DNA of 64,000 nucleotides. Origin: Verrucosispora sp. WMMD573 (GTDB taxonomy: Bacteria > Actinomycetota > Actinomycetes > Mycobacteriales > Micromonosporaceae). The stretch spans positions 3,224,001 to 3,288,000 of the forward strand of contig NZ_CP114901.1 in assembly GCF_027497175.1 (NCBI RefSeq), read 5' to 3'. Both the position numbers and the translations under genes were made by a program. Within the stretch, counting starts at the first letter, position 1. Each line of letters starts with the position of its first letter. Shown in pieces: positions 1 to 8,283 of this stretch. Below the pieces are notes generated by a model. That model searched no databases, was not told the origin of the DNA, and was given only the letters and a program-made list of their open reading frames with translations.

Positions 1-93
1 GTCGTCCGCGACCCCGACACCGAGCACGCCTCCGACCACTACCCTCTGCTCGCCGAGTTCGCCCTCACCCCACCCGTCACAGGAGCAGATTGA
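1..93 (+). CDS. C-terminal end of an endonuclease/exonuclease/phosphatase-family protein (partial)
   Basis: Only the last 30 codons are in the window; the start lies to the left. The tail contains Ser-Asp-His-Tyr-Pro-Leu shortly before the stop. This resembles the SDH(Y/F)P(L/V) block that ends the EEP (exonuclease III/DNase I-like, metal-dependent phosphodiesterase) fold, where the His is the catalytic base. The substrate cannot be judged from this fragment. The last 17 bases overlap the convergent small membrane-protein gene on the other strand. Confidence 0.5.
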   Translation, partial: VVRDPDTEHASDHYPLLAEFALTPPVTGAD

Positions 94-196
94 GCAGCAC
101 GGTCAGGACGATCGAGGCGATGAGGGAAAAGAGAATCATCAGGAGGCAGCCGATGCCGCCGCCGGCGGGGCGGATCTCCGTGTTGCCGATGCGCAT
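77..196 (-). CDS. 39-residue single-span membrane protein
   Basis: A short reading frame not usually called because of its size. It starts ATG at 196 with GAGGAG about ten bases upstream. A polar N-terminus (MRIGNTEIRP) and a Gly-rich turn are followed by one hydrophobic span of about 22 residues, rich in Leu/Ile/Val, to the C-terminus. It sits 17 bases before the F420-oxidoreductase stop codon on the same strand, so it could be co-transcribed with it. Its 3' end overlaps the end of the EEP-family gene tail to tail. The function is unknown. Confidence 0.6.
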   Translation of the reverse strand: MRIGNTEIRPAGGGIGCLLMILFSLIASIVLTVLLNLLL

Positions 197-213
197 CGAT
201 CACTCCTCGTCGT

Positions 214-1176
214 TCACAGGTCGCGTAGGCGGGGGAGCAGTTCGTCCTGCGCCCAGTCGAGGAACATCGGTTGGGTGTCGCCGCCGACCTGGACCAGTGC
301 CACGTGGGTGAAGCCGGCGTCGACGAACTTCTTGAACGCCGCCACGTGCTTGTCCACGTCCGGGCCGCAGGAGAGCTCGGCCGCCACGTCCTCCTCGCGG
401 ACGCTGCGGGTGGCCGCCGCGAAGGAGTCGGTGTCGGGCAGGTCGGAGTTGACCTTCCAGCCCAGTCCGAACCAGCGGAACTGGTCGTGGGCGATCTTGC
501 GGCACTCGGCCTCGTCCGGTCCGTAGCAGACGGCCACCTGCCCGTAGCGCGGGCGTCCCGCCCCGCCGGCCTGCTCGTACATCTCGACCAGGTGCGGCTC
601 CGGATCGGTGGCGATCATGCCGTCGGCGTACTCGGCGGCCAGGGTCGCCGACTGCCGGCCGGAGGCGGCCACCGCCATCGGCACCGGCGTGTCCGGGCGG
701 TCCCAGAGGTAGGCGTCCGGCACGTCGAAGTGGTTGCCGGAGAAGGTGAGCGTCTCACCGTTCAGCAGCGGACGGATGATCTGCAACGCCTCCTCGAACA
801 TCTCGTGCCGCTGCTGCACGTGCGGCCAGCCGCCCACCACGTGCTCGTTGAGGTTCTCCCCGGCACCGAGGCCGAGGGTGAACCGACCGTCGGAGAGCAC
901 CCCCAGCGTCGACGCCTTCTGCGCCACCATCGCCGGGTGGTAGCGGCGGATCGGACAGGTGACGAACGACATGAGCGCCGCGCGGGAGGTGGCGTGTGCG
1001 ACCGCGCCCAGCACCGACCAGGCGTACGGCGAGTGCCCCTGCGACTCCAGCCAGGGGTAGTAGTGGTCGGACATGACGAGGTGGTCGAAGCCGGCCGCCT
1101 CGGCCCGCACGGCGTGGTCGACGAGTTCCTTCGGACCTGCCTGCTCGCACATCAGGGTGTAGCCGATGCTGACCAT
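214..1176 (-). CDS. F420-dependent LLM-class oxidoreductase
   Basis: A 320-residue TIM-barrel protein of the luciferase-like monooxygenase (bacterial luciferase/F420) family, closest in look to the F420-dependent glucose-6-phosphate dehydrogenase-like subgroup (TIGR03557). Features seen are the N-terminal IGYTLMCEQ strand, SDHYYPW, the TLGLGAGENLNEHVVGG phosphate-binding segment of F420 enzymes, and a C-terminal GFTHVALVQVGGDT strand. The start was set at the ATG at 1176 because GAAGGAG lies 6-7 bases upstream; an in-frame ATG 30 bases earlier lacks a good ribosome site. It should transfer hydride to or from F420H2 in the cytoplasm; the substrate cannot be inferred. Confidence 0.85.
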   Translation of the reverse strand: MVSIGYTLMCEQAGPKELVDHAVRAEAAGFDHLVMSDHYYPWLESQGHSPYAWSVLGAVAHATSRAALMSFVTCPIRRYHPAMVAQKASTLGVLSDGRFTLGLGAGENLNEHVVGGWPHVQQRHEMFEEALQIIRPLLNGETLTFSGNHFDVPDAYLWDRPDTPVPMAVAASGRQSATLAAEYADGMIATDPEPHLVEMYEQAGGAGRPRYGQVAVCYGPDEAECRKIAHDQFRWFGLGWKVNSDLPDTDSFAAATRSVREEDVAAELSCGPDVDKHVAAFKKFVDAGFTHVALVQVGGDTQPMFLDWAQDELLPRLRDL

Positions 1177-1280
1177 TGACGTCTCCTTCGGGCCGGTGCG
1201 GGTCATTCCGGATACCCCGGCCGGGATCGGTCAACCCTGCCCGATGCTTGACGGTGTACCTGACCCGTGCCTACCGTTGT

Positions 1281-1294
1281 CTGAACCGGTTCAG
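1281..1294. promoter_or_regulatory. LacI-type operator candidate O1 (CTGAACCGGTTCAG)
   Basis: A perfect 14-base palindrome with the central CCGG/CG step typical of LacI/GalR-family operators, about 227 bases upstream of the GH5 start. Its position suggests sugar-responsive control of the mannanase/cellulase. No LacI-family gene is in the window. Confidence 0.5.
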
Positions 1295-1381
1295 ATGCCG
1301 GCGTGGTGTGCATCCTGTGGTGGGGATGTCCGCGCCCGTGACGACTCGGTGTCTCCTGGGTCGTCACGGGTAGCCGGCGTA

Positions 1382-1392
1382 CTGAACCGGTT
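1382..1392. promoter_or_regulatory. Second operator-like copy (CTGAACCGGTT)
   Basis: Repeats eleven bases of the palindrome at 1281-1294; the right arm then diverges. Two spaced copies upstream of one gene would fit repression by a LacI-family dimer or tetramer. This is inferred from spacing and sequence only. Confidence 0.4.
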
Positions 1393-1520
1393 GCTTTCGC
1401 CATCCCATCGGCATACGCTGATGCCTCGCCGGGTCTGAACGCGGCTGTCGGGCTGCAGCCGCTCACCTGTCACTCACCGCACCCCCTGGGCACGGGGGAG
1501 ACACCTCCTGCGAGGAACGC

Positions 1521-2909
1521 ATGAGAAAACTGTTCGCGGCCGTCGGCGCCGTTCTGCTGGCGACCGTCGCCGCAGTCTTCGCCTTCGGACCTTCGGCACA
1601 CGCCGCCGCCGGCTTCACGGTCAGCAACGGGCGGCTCTACGACGCCAACGGCAACGAGTTCATCATGCGCGGGGTCAACCACGCGCACACCTGGTACACG
1701 AGCCAGACCAGTTCCTTTGCCAACATCAAAGCACTTGGCGCCAACTCGGTACGCGTCGTGCTCTCCAGCGGCGACCGGTGGACCCGGAACAGCGCCAGCG
1801 ATGTGTCCAATGTGATCCAGCTCTGCAAGGCCAACCGGCTGATCTGCGTGCTGGAGGTGCACGACACCACCGGGTACGGGGAGCAGAGCGGCGCGATCAC
1901 CCTGGACCGCGCGGTCGACTACTGGCTCAGTATCGCCAGCGCGCTGAACGGCCAGGAAGCGTACGTGATCGTCAACATCGGCAACGAGCCGTACGGCAAC
2001 CAGAACTACTCGTCGTACGCCACCGACACGGCCAACGCGATCCGTCGGCTGCGCACCGGCGGCCTCACGCACACCATCATGGTGGACGCCCCGAACTGGG
2101 GTCAGGACTGGTCGTTCACCATGCGCGACAGCGCCCCCACGGTGTTCGCCGCCGACCCGGCCGGCAACACGGTCTTCTCGGTCCACATGTACGGCGTCTT
2201 CGACACCGCCGCGGAGATCAGCGACTACCTGGGTCGATTCCGCAGTCGTGGCCTGCCCATCGTGGTCGGCGAGTTCGGGCACAACCACTCCGACGGCAAC
2301 CCCGACGAGGACGCCATCCTCTCCTACACCCAGGCCAACGGCATCGGTTGGTTGGGCTGGTCGTGGAGCGGCAACAGCGGTGGCGTGGAGTACCTCGACA
2401 TGGCCACCAACTTCAACCCGAACCAGCTGACCAGCTGGGGCGAGCGGTTGTTCAACGGCACCAACGGCATCCGGCAGACCGCGCGACAGGCCAGCGTCTA
2501 CGACTCGACCCCGCCGACCACGCCGCCGCCGTCGACCCCGCCACCGTCCACCCCGCCCCCGTCGACGCCGCCGCCCTCTACGCCGCCCCCGTCGACCCCG
2601 CCGCCGAGCGCCGGTTGCACGGCGACCTACTCGATCACCGGGCAGTGGCAGGGCGGCTTCCAGGGTGAGGTGCGGGTGACCGCGGGCGCCAGCGCCATCA
2701 ACGGCTGGACGGTGCGCTGGACGTACGCCAACGGCCAGACGGTCACCCAGTCCTGGAACGCGACGGTGTCCAGCAGCGGTTCCACCGTGACCGCCCGCAA
2801 CGTCTCCTACAACGGCCGTCTCGGCGCCGGGGCCAGCACTACCTTCGGCTTCCTCGGCAGCTGGAACGGCACCAACTCGGCCCCTGCGGTGGCCTGCACC
2901 GCAAGCTGA
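1521..2909 (+). CDS. Secreted GH5 endo-beta-mannanase/cellulase with C-terminal CBM2
   Basis: 462 residues. The signal peptide is at 1-28, with cleavage predicted after AHA. A GH5 catalytic barrel spans about 30-330, with acid/base Glu156 in IGNEP and nucleophile Glu251 in VVGEFG. A Pro-Ser-Thr linker of repeated PPPST units lies at about 333-357. A CBM2 (two Cys, exposed Trp in GWTVRWTY and GSWNGTN) covers about 358-462. The layout and RGVNHAHTWY start resemble GH5 subfamily 8 beta-mannanases, so mannan is the favoured substrate, but a cellulase role cannot be excluded. It acts outside the cell. A strong hairpin follows the stop, and palindromes upstream suggest LacI-type control. Confidence 0.9.
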   Translation: MRKLFAAVGAVLLATVAAVFAFGPSAHAAAGFTVSNGRLYDANGNEFIMRGVNHAHTWYTSQTSSFANIKALGANSVRVVLSSGDRWTRNSASDVSNVIQLCKANRLICVLEVHDTTGYGEQSGAITLDRAVDYWLSIASALNGQEAYVIVNIGNEPYGNQNYSSYATDTANAIRRLRTGGLTHTIMVDAPNWGQDWSFTMRDSAPTVFAADPAGNTVFSVHMYGVFDTAAEISDYLGRFRSRGLPIVVGEFGHNHSDGNPDEDAILSYTQANGIGWLGWSWSGNSGGVEYLDMATNFNPNQLTSWGERLFNGTNGIRQTARQASVYDSTPPTTPPPSTPPPSTPPPSTPPPSTPPPSTPPPSAGCTATYSITGQWQGGFQGEVRVTAGASAINGWTVRWTYANGQTVTQSWNATVSSSGSTVTARNVSYNGRLGAGASTTFGFLGSWNGTNSAPAVACTAS

Positions 2910-2921
2910 CATCGCACCGTC

Positions 2922-2951
2922 GATGGCCGGGCCCGTGCGGGCCCGGCCATC
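2922..2951. terminator. Strong bidirectional hairpin terminator
   Basis: A perfect 13-base stem (GATGGCCGGGCCC and its complement) with a four-base loop. It begins 13 bases after the GH5 stop and lies before the end of the convergent MerR gene, so it can serve both. Confidence 0.85.
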
Positions 2952-3035
2952 TCTGCTTGTCGGGCCGTCCCGTCGACGGTGCGCCGGTGCCAGGGGCAGC
3001 AGGGTTCCGGCGTCGTACGACCCGGCGAAATGGGC

Positions 3036-3461
3036 TCAGTTGGACCCGTCGGATCCGCGAAAAGTGGGGGAGTGGGCCGGCTCGCCGGCAGTGTTGTTCA
3101 CCGAATTCACCAGTTCGGTACATTCGGTGAGGTCCGGATGATCGCAGTCCAGAGCCTGAGAAATAATTGCCAGCGAGGCTTGCGAGTCGCTTATTCGTTG
3201 GCGCAGCAGTTTCTGCTGTTCCGTCAGCAGCTGCCGCCATACCGTCGGGTCGTCCTGATTGGTCAGCAGTGCCCGCAACTGGCTGAGGCTGAACCCGGCA
3301 TCCTTGCCAAGGAGGATCAGGCCGACCTGGCCAGCGTGTTCTCGCTGGTAGCGGCGTCGCCCGTTGGGTTGCCGCTCGGGAGCGAGCAGACCCATCGCCT
3401 CCCAGTGCCGCAGTACGTGTGTAGCCAGGCCGAACCGGGCGGCCAACTCGCCGATAGTCAT
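3036..3461 (-). CDS. MerR-family transcriptional regulator
   Basis: 141 residues. The N-terminal winged helix-turn-helix is typical: MTIGELAARFGL, then LRHWEAMGLL, then the RRRY wing. A dimerisation helix follows (LLTEQQKLLRQRISDSQASL). The C-terminal tail has Cys residues in ALDCDHPDLTECTEL, which could sense metal or redox, but no known effector pattern is clear. The start at 3461 fits where MerR domains begin; in-frame ATGs upstream (for example 3488) would add a short tail. It is divergent from the secreted repeat protein at 3581, whose promoter it may control. Confidence 0.85.
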   Translation of the reverse strand: MTIGELAARFGLATHVLRHWEAMGLLAPERQPNGRRRYQREHAGQVGLILLGKDAGFSLSQLRALLTNQDDPTVWRQLLTEQQKLLRQRISDSQASLAIISQALDCDHPDLTECTELVNSVNNTAGEPAHSPTFRGSDGSN

Positions 3462-3580
3462 CGATCGCCCACCAGATCTTGACTTCATGTCAGCATTAAC
3501 TTGCATCATTGTCATTGGCGTCAAGCCGCGGCGGCCGATTCCCGGAAAAGCGATGGAAGCCTTGACAAGTGGAGGCGTCA

Positions 3581-4192
3581 GTGCAGTTGTTGCGTCAATC
3601 GGGTCATGCGAGGTTGCGGGCGGTACTGACCATGCTGGTCGTACTCGCCGCGGCAATCGGGGTCAACCTGGCGGCGTCGTCGCCGGCCAGCGCGGCGACC
3701 ACGACCATCTGCAAGAGTTCCCCGGTACCGGCCGGCTACGTGATCATCGCCGAGGGGTCGTCGAGCTCCTGCCCGTACGCATACCCGAACACCTGGACCA
3801 TCACCACTCCGTCCACCACCGGCACCACCACGGTCTGCAAGGTGTCGACCATTCCGGCCGGCTACGTCATGCTCAGCGAGGGCAATTCCACGCAGTGCCC
3901 GTACGCGTGGCCGAACACGATGACCATTCGGATTCCGTCCACGACCACCACCACCGTGGTATGCAAGGCCGGGCCGCTGCCGGACGGCTACGTGATTCTG
4001 GCCCAGGGCAACTCCACCCAGTGTCCGTACGCGTGGCCGAACACCTGGACCATCCGTATCCCGTCCGCCAGCGGCACCACCGTCGTCTGCGGGGTCTCGC
4101 CCGTTCCGTCGGGCTACGTCGTGGTCGGTACCGGATACTCCAGCCAGTGTCCGTACTCCTCGCCGAACACCAAGAGCATTCGGCGTCCCTGA
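3581..4192 (+). CDS. Secreted protein of four Cys-containing ~40-residue tandem repeats
   Basis: 203 residues starting at GTG 3581, chosen because GGAGG ends 5 bases upstream. A signal peptide (hydrophobic MLVVLAAAIGVNLAA, then SSPASAA) is followed by four repeats. Each has the pattern [V/I]C[K/G]-x4-P-x-GYV-x5-G-x-S-x2-CPY-x3-PNT-x3-I, about 40-43 residues long. The repeats share two Cys each, suggesting one disulphide per unit, and Ser/Thr/Pro-rich connectors. The middle two repeats are most alike (NSTQCPYAWPNT). No known family was recognised; it may be a small cell-surface or exported binding protein. It is divergent from a MerR gene and is followed by a clean hairpin. Confidence 0.8.
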   Translation: MQLLRQSGHARLRAVLTMLVVLAAAIGVNLAASSPASAATTTICKSSPVPAGYVIIAEGSSSSCPYAYPNTWTITTPSTTGTTTVCKVSTIPAGYVMLSEGNSTQCPYAWPNTMTIRIPSTTTTTVVCKAGPLPDGYVILAQGNSTQCPYAWPNTWTIRIPSASGTTVVCGVSPVPSGYVVVGTGYSSQCPYSSPNTKSIRRP

Positions 4193-4206
4193 CGGTAGCG
4201 CGTGCA

Positions 4207-4236
4207 GCCGGGCGGCCCGGGTTCGGGCCGCCCGGC
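4207..4236 (+). terminator. Hairpin terminator after the repeat protein
   Basis: A perfect 13-base GC stem (GCCGGGCGGCCCG and its complement) with a GGTT loop, 14 bases after the stop codon. Confidence 0.85.
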
Positions 4237-4371
4237 CAGTCGGCGTCCGGCGCACCAGGAGGCACCGGGATCGCCGGTTTTCAGCGACCTCACAGGCCCA
4301 TTCGATAAGGTGCGCTGGTCCGCGTCCGGTCCCGCATGGGAGTTCGGGCACCAGACCCCGCAGGAGTACCG

Positions 4372-5388
4372 ATGGTCTTCAAGAAGATGCTGAGCGCGTT
4401 GGGCGTGGGCGGTCCCAGTGTGGACACCGTCCTGGCCAACCCGAACACCCGGCCTGGCCTGGCCCTCGACGGTCAGGTCAACCTGCTCGGTGGGGACGCC
4501 GCGGCGGACATCGAGCACATCGCCATCGGTCTGGTCACCCGGGTGGAGATCGGTGAGCAGGCCGGTGTGATGGAGTTCCACCGCCAGGTGGTCAGCGGGC
4601 CGCTGCAACTCGCGCCGAAGCAGGCGCTGTCCATCCCGTTCCAGCTTCCGCTGCCCTGGGAGACCCCAATCACCGCCGTGTACGGCCAGCGGCTGCCCGG
4701 CATGTCGCTGGGGCTGCGCACCGAGCTGGCGATCGCCCGCGCGGTCGACAAGGGCGACCTGGACGAGATCAACGTGCACCCGCTGCCGGTGCAGGAGCGC
4801 ATCCTGGAGGCGTTCCTCCAGCTCGGCTTCCAGTTCAAGAAGGCCGACCTGGAGCGGGGTGTGATCCACGGGGTGCAGCAGACCCTGCCGTTCTACCAGG
4901 AGATCGAGTTCTTCGCCGGGCCGCAGTACGCGCAGACCATCAACGAACTCGAACTGACCTTCGTCACCAACCCGCACGGCGTCGACGTGGTGCTGGAATG
5001 CGACAAGCGCGGCGGCTTCCTGGCGCCCGGCCACGATGTCTTCGGCCGCTACCAGGTGGCGCACACCGACGCGGAGCGCTCCGACTGGGTGCAGGTGGTC
5101 GACGGCTGGTTGCAGGAGACGATCGGCCGCTTCGGTGCCATGCGCGCCCAGGCGTTCGGCCCGCAGGGCTACGGCGGCGCGCAGAAGTTCGGCCACCCGC
5201 ATCAGCGCCGGGGCTCCGGCATGGGTGGGGTGGTGGCCGGCGCCGCGCTGGGTGCCGCCGGTGGCATGCTCGCCGGCCACATGATCGGTAACGCGTTCGA
5301 GGGAGCCGAGGACGACGTGACCGAGGCCGCCGGTGACTTCGGTGGCGACTTCGGTGGCGGTGACTTCGGCGGCTTCGAGGAGTTCTAG
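4372..5388 (+). CDS. Spo0M-family sporulation-control protein
   Basis: 338 residues, starting ATG 4372 with CAGGAG upstream. The N-terminal two thirds match the Spo0M (SpoOM) arrestin-like fold: MVFKKMLSALGVG, PGLALDGQVNLLGG, FHRQVVSGPLQLAPKQ, PFQLPLPWETPI, and LERGVIHGVQQTLPFYQEIEFF. The last 85 residues add a low-complexity part with a glycine-rich GGVVAGAALGAAGGMLAGHMIG stretch and an acidic FGGDFGG tail. Spo0M proteins modulate sporulation or cell-cycle progression in Bacillus and are widespread in actinomycetes; the role here is inferred. It has its own strong terminator. Confidence 0.85.
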   Translation: MVFKKMLSALGVGGPSVDTVLANPNTRPGLALDGQVNLLGGDAAADIEHIAIGLVTRVEIGEQAGVMEFHRQVVSGPLQLAPKQALSIPFQLPLPWETPITAVYGQRLPGMSLGLRTELAIARAVDKGDLDEINVHPLPVQERILEAFLQLGFQFKKADLERGVIHGVQQTLPFYQEIEFFAGPQYAQTINELELTFVTNPHGVDVVLECDKRGGFLAPGHDVFGRYQVAHTDAERSDWVQVVDGWLQETIGRFGAMRAQAFGPQGYGGAQKFGHPHQRRGSGMGGVVAGAALGAAGGMLAGHMIGNAFEGAEDDVTEAAGDFGGDFGGGDFGGFEEF

Positions 5389-5398
5389 GCACGACCTG

Positions 5399-5436
5399 AC
5401 GGTGGCCCTTCGGGAGAGATCCCGAAGGGCCACCGT
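5399..5436. terminator. 16-base-stem terminator between convergent genes
   Basis: A perfect stem (ACGGTGGCCCTTCGGG and its complement) with a six-base loop AGAGAT. It lies 10 bases after the spo0M-like stop and about 39 bases before the convergent membrane-protein stop, so it likely works both ways. Confidence 0.9.
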
Positions 5437-5474
5437 GCGTACGCGGGCCGGTAGCGGCCCCGCCGGTGCGGAGG

Positions 5475-5852
5475 TCACCGCCCCCGCTTGCGCTCCTCAC
5501 CGGAACGCTTGGCGCTGCCGGCCTTGGCCAGACCACGGCTGCCCAGGTAACCGAGGGTCAGCAGGGTGATGAAGAACCACGCCTGGCCGGGGTTGTTCAG
5601 GTTCAGGCCGTACGAGCTGGTGCCACGCCAGAAGGCGGCGATGACCACGGTGGTGACGGCAGCGGCGTAGATCCAGAACTCGGTGGTCAGGAACGCCTGC
5701 TTCGTCTCCGTACCCGGTGCCGGCATCGGCTCCCGGTGCCCGTCCTGCATCATCGGCATCTGACGGGTCGGTGCCTCCTGCATGGCCGCACGGTTCTGTA
5801 CGTCCTGCGCCGGGCGGTTCATCGGCCTGGTAGATGCAGCCTGCGTGCTCAT
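5475..5852 (-). CDS. Small two-span membrane protein of unknown function
   Basis: 125 residues. A disordered, Met/Pro/Gln-rich N-terminus of about 52 residues is followed by FLTTEFWIYAAAVTTVVIAAFW (span 1), a short polar loop and AWFFITLLTLGYLGSRGL (span 2), then a basic tail ending RSGEERKRGR. The architecture is common in actinomycete genomes without an assigned role. It stands alone between a terminator and a 216-base gap. Confidence 0.75.
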   Translation of the reverse strand: MSTQAASTRPMNRPAQDVQNRAAMQEAPTRQMPMMQDGHREPMPAPGTETKQAFLTTEFWIYAAAVTTVVIAAFWRGTSSYGLNLNNPGQAWFFITLLTLGYLGSRGLAKAGSAKRSGEERKRGR

Positions 5853-6068
5853 CTGTCCTCCTCAGGATTGATGAGTCGTAACCTGCGACCCTCGCCCCGC
5901 TACCGCGTGTCGGCCACGGCGCGGTTCGCACACTTGGCGGGGACACCCCGCGTCTACCCCTGCCGGCGGGGACAGTAACGCCGTCCAGTCCGCGATTCCC
6001 GCCCAGGTCGCCCGCTCGGCGCTCCGCCTGCGCGCGCGGCGCACAACGTACGCCGCCCGCGCGGAGAC

Positions 6069-8111
6069 TCACCGCAGACCGTTGCGGATGGCCACGCCGA
6101 CCAGCAGATCCGGGTCGTCGGTGATGATGCCGTCGACTCCGAGGTCGATCACCCGTTGCATCACCGCGGCGTCGTTGACGGTGTAGGGGATCACCTTCAG
6201 GCCGTACCGGGCCTGGAGGGTGCGTACGTCCGGCCCGTGGAAGTACGTCGGGTCCTGCCGCAGGTACCAGTCCGGGTGGGTGACGGAACCCTGCGCCGGG
6301 TCGTGCACCTGCCAGTTCGCCGAGACCGTGGCAGCGCCGGCCGCCCGGGTGAGCTTGCCCAGGTTCCGGTACTTCCACCAGTCCAGTCCGGCGGTCCACG
6401 GGCTCTTGACCGACGGGTCGCCGTACGCCGCCCGCAGCGAGCACTCGTCGGCCAGGCCGGCACACTCCGCCGGCCCGTACTGCCAGACCAGGGCGACCGT
6501 CTCGATCCGCCGGTCCAGGTGCCGGGCGTAGGTGATGGTGCGCCAGTCGAACGACTGGACGGTGACCCGGCTGGTGAGGCCGGCGCGCTGCACGGCGGTG
6601 ACCAGCTTACGGGTGAAGCTGCGGTACGGCTCGGTGTCGTCCACCAACGGGCTGATCTTCGTCTCGATGTTGAACCGGATGTCCGTCCGGCCGCTGGCCT
6701 TCACCAGCGCGAAGACCTCCTCCAGGGTGGGGATCCGGGCGCCCGGGGCGGGCACCTGGTCGGGCATGTCGGCGGCGGTCTTCGTGCCACAGTCGAGGGT
6801 CTTGAGCTGCGCGAGACTGAGCGAGTGCACCAGCTTGCCCACGTACGGGAACTGCGGGTCGCGCGGCCGTACCGGTGCGGTGTCGAGACAGTGCGAACCG
6901 TTGACGGTACGGTCGTGCAGCACGACCAGCCGGCCGTCGGAGGTCACGCCGGTGTCCAGTTCCAGGGTGGAGATCGCCGGGTTGGCCAGGGCGTTGGCGA
7001 AGGCGGGCAGGGTGTTCTCAGGTCGAGTCGCCCGGCCGCCGCGGTGCGCCTGAATGTCGAACGGCGAGGCGTACGCCCGTGGGAGCCGGTAGCCGCGCTG
7101 CGCGAGCAGCGTACGCAGCCGGTCCGGGTAGTCGGTGATGATGCCGTCCACCCCGTCGTCGATCAGCTTGGCCATGGTCGGCACGTCGTTCACCGTCCAC
7201 GGGATCACCCGGATGCCGTTGCGGTGCGCGTGGGTCACCACCTCCCGCGTCACGTACGGCCGGTAGCCGGGGTCGGTGACGGTGCCGTTCTGCGGGAAGC
7301 CGTGCACCGGTGAGAAGGCGGTGACGCCCAGGCTGCGGATCGCCCGGATCGGGTCGCCGCCGAAGTCGTCGATGTCCAGCCCACCCAGCCACGGGGAGGC
7401 ACCCGGCTGTCCGACCTGGAGGAAGTCGTAGTTGGTGAGCGCCACCAGCGGCAGCCGCGGCTCGACCTGACGCATCCGCTTGAGCGCGCCCCAGTCGAAG
7501 CTCTGGATGGTCACCTGCCGCAGCAGCCCGGCGGCCCGGATCTCCTTCGCGGTGACCTGGACGAACTGCTCCCGTGGCGCGGTCTCGCTCGGCGCTCCCG
7601 CCTCCACCTTGGTCTCGATGTTGAGCGTCACGTCGTTGGCCCGGTACCGCTTGACCAGGGCGAAGACCTCACTCAGCAGCGGCATCCGGGCACCCGGCAC
7701 GGCGAGTTGGCCGGGCCGGTCCGGCAGCGTACGCGAGCCGCAGTCGAGGGTGCGCACCTGCGCCAGGGTCAACGTGTTGACGTACTTGCCGACGTACGGG
7801 AACTCGGGGTCACCGGGTACGACCGGGGCGGTGTCGGTGCACTTCGCGGCGCTGACCCGCCGGTCGTGGGTGACCACGGCCCGTCGGTCCTCGGTGATCT
7901 GAACGTCCAGTTCGAGGGTGCTCACCCCGAGCTGGAGGGCGTTGCCGAACGACGCCAGGCTGCTCTCCACCCGCAACCCGAGTCCGCCGCGGTGGGCCTG
8001 TAGGTCGAAGTCCCGGTCTGGTCGCGGATGTGCCGCGGCGGGTGCCGCCAGCATGGTCGTCACGATCGTCGCGGCCAGGGCCGCGACGGCGGTACGGCGT
8101 ACGGTGCGCAC
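6069..8111 (-). CDS. Exported tandem-domain glycerophosphodiester phosphodiesterase
   Basis: 680 residues from GTG 8111, with an AGGAGGGAGAGG ribosome site upstream. A signal peptide ends near PAAAH. Two GDPD TIM-barrel domains of about 310 residues follow in tandem. Each begins with QAHRGG, then an STLELD metal-binding strand, and a catalytic His in THDRR (first) or LHDRT (second). The second copy has the canonical RPENT, while the first has RVESS, so the first may be altered in activity. Both have matching Cys in the AAKC/GSHC and TLDCG positions. GDPDs hydrolyse glycerophosphodiesters to glycerol-3-phosphate and an alcohol; secreted forms act on phospholipid or teichoic-acid debris. The gene probably arose by internal duplication. 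Confidence 0.88.
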   Translation of the reverse strand: MRTVRRTAVAALAATIVTTMLAAPAAAHPRPDRDFDLQAHRGGLGLRVESSLASFGNALQLGVSTLELDVQITEDRRAVVTHDRRVSAAKCTDTAPVVPGDPEFPYVGKYVNTLTLAQVRTLDCGSRTLPDRPGQLAVPGARMPLLSEVFALVKRYRANDVTLNIETKVEAGAPSETAPREQFVQVTAKEIRAAGLLRQVTIQSFDWGALKRMRQVEPRLPLVALTNYDFLQVGQPGASPWLGGLDIDDFGGDPIRAIRSLGVTAFSPVHGFPQNGTVTDPGYRPYVTREVVTHAHRNGIRVIPWTVNDVPTMAKLIDDGVDGIITDYPDRLRTLLAQRGYRLPRAYASPFDIQAHRGGRATRPENTLPAFANALANPAISTLELDTGVTSDGRLVVLHDRTVNGSHCLDTAPVRPRDPQFPYVGKLVHSLSLAQLKTLDCGTKTAADMPDQVPAPGARIPTLEEVFALVKASGRTDIRFNIETKISPLVDDTEPYRSFTRKLVTAVQRAGLTSRVTVQSFDWRTITYARHLDRRIETVALVWQYGPAECAGLADECSLRAAYGDPSVKSPWTAGLDWWKYRNLGKLTRAAGAATVSANWQVHDPAQGSVTHPDWYLRQDPTYFHGPDVRTLQARYGLKVIPYTVNDAAVMQRVIDLGVDGIITDDPDLLVGVAIRNGLR

Positions 8112-8283
8112 GCTGTCCTCTCCCTCCTGCGGGGATCTCCCGCCGAATCCGCTGCACAGCATCGGCAGCCGGCGCGGCGGGCAGGCAAGCGCAGTGCGAC
8201 GGCCCGGTGAACCGGTGGTGCGGGTTTGCCGTGCCGGTCACCGGGCACGCACCGAGACCGACCCTTCAGCGAGGTGATGAATC

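Larger units (their letters stand above)
1177..1520. other. Intergenic region between divergent F420-oxidoreductase and GH5 genes, with operator-like palindromes
   Basis: 344 bases without a supported gene. It must hold the promoters of both divergent genes. It contains one perfect 14-base palindrome and a second copy of most of the same motif about 90 bases downstream, annotated separately. No RNA gene was recognised. Confidence 0.6.

Noticed and set aside
2514..2607. Regular repeats in the GH5 linker as a CRISPR or minisatellite
   Set aside because: They encode the in-frame Pro-Ser-Thr linker with no spacers; no CRISPR array was found anywhere in the window.
1470..2912. 480-residue minus-strand open frame opposite the GH5 gene
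   Set aside because: Shadow of high-GC coding; the plus strand has a signal peptide, catalytic residues and a CBM, while this frame is Arg/Gly/Val-rich without features.
3562..3567. TTGACA as a -35 box for the repeat-protein gene
   Set aside because: Only 14 bases before the start codon, so a matching -10 would lie inside the gene.
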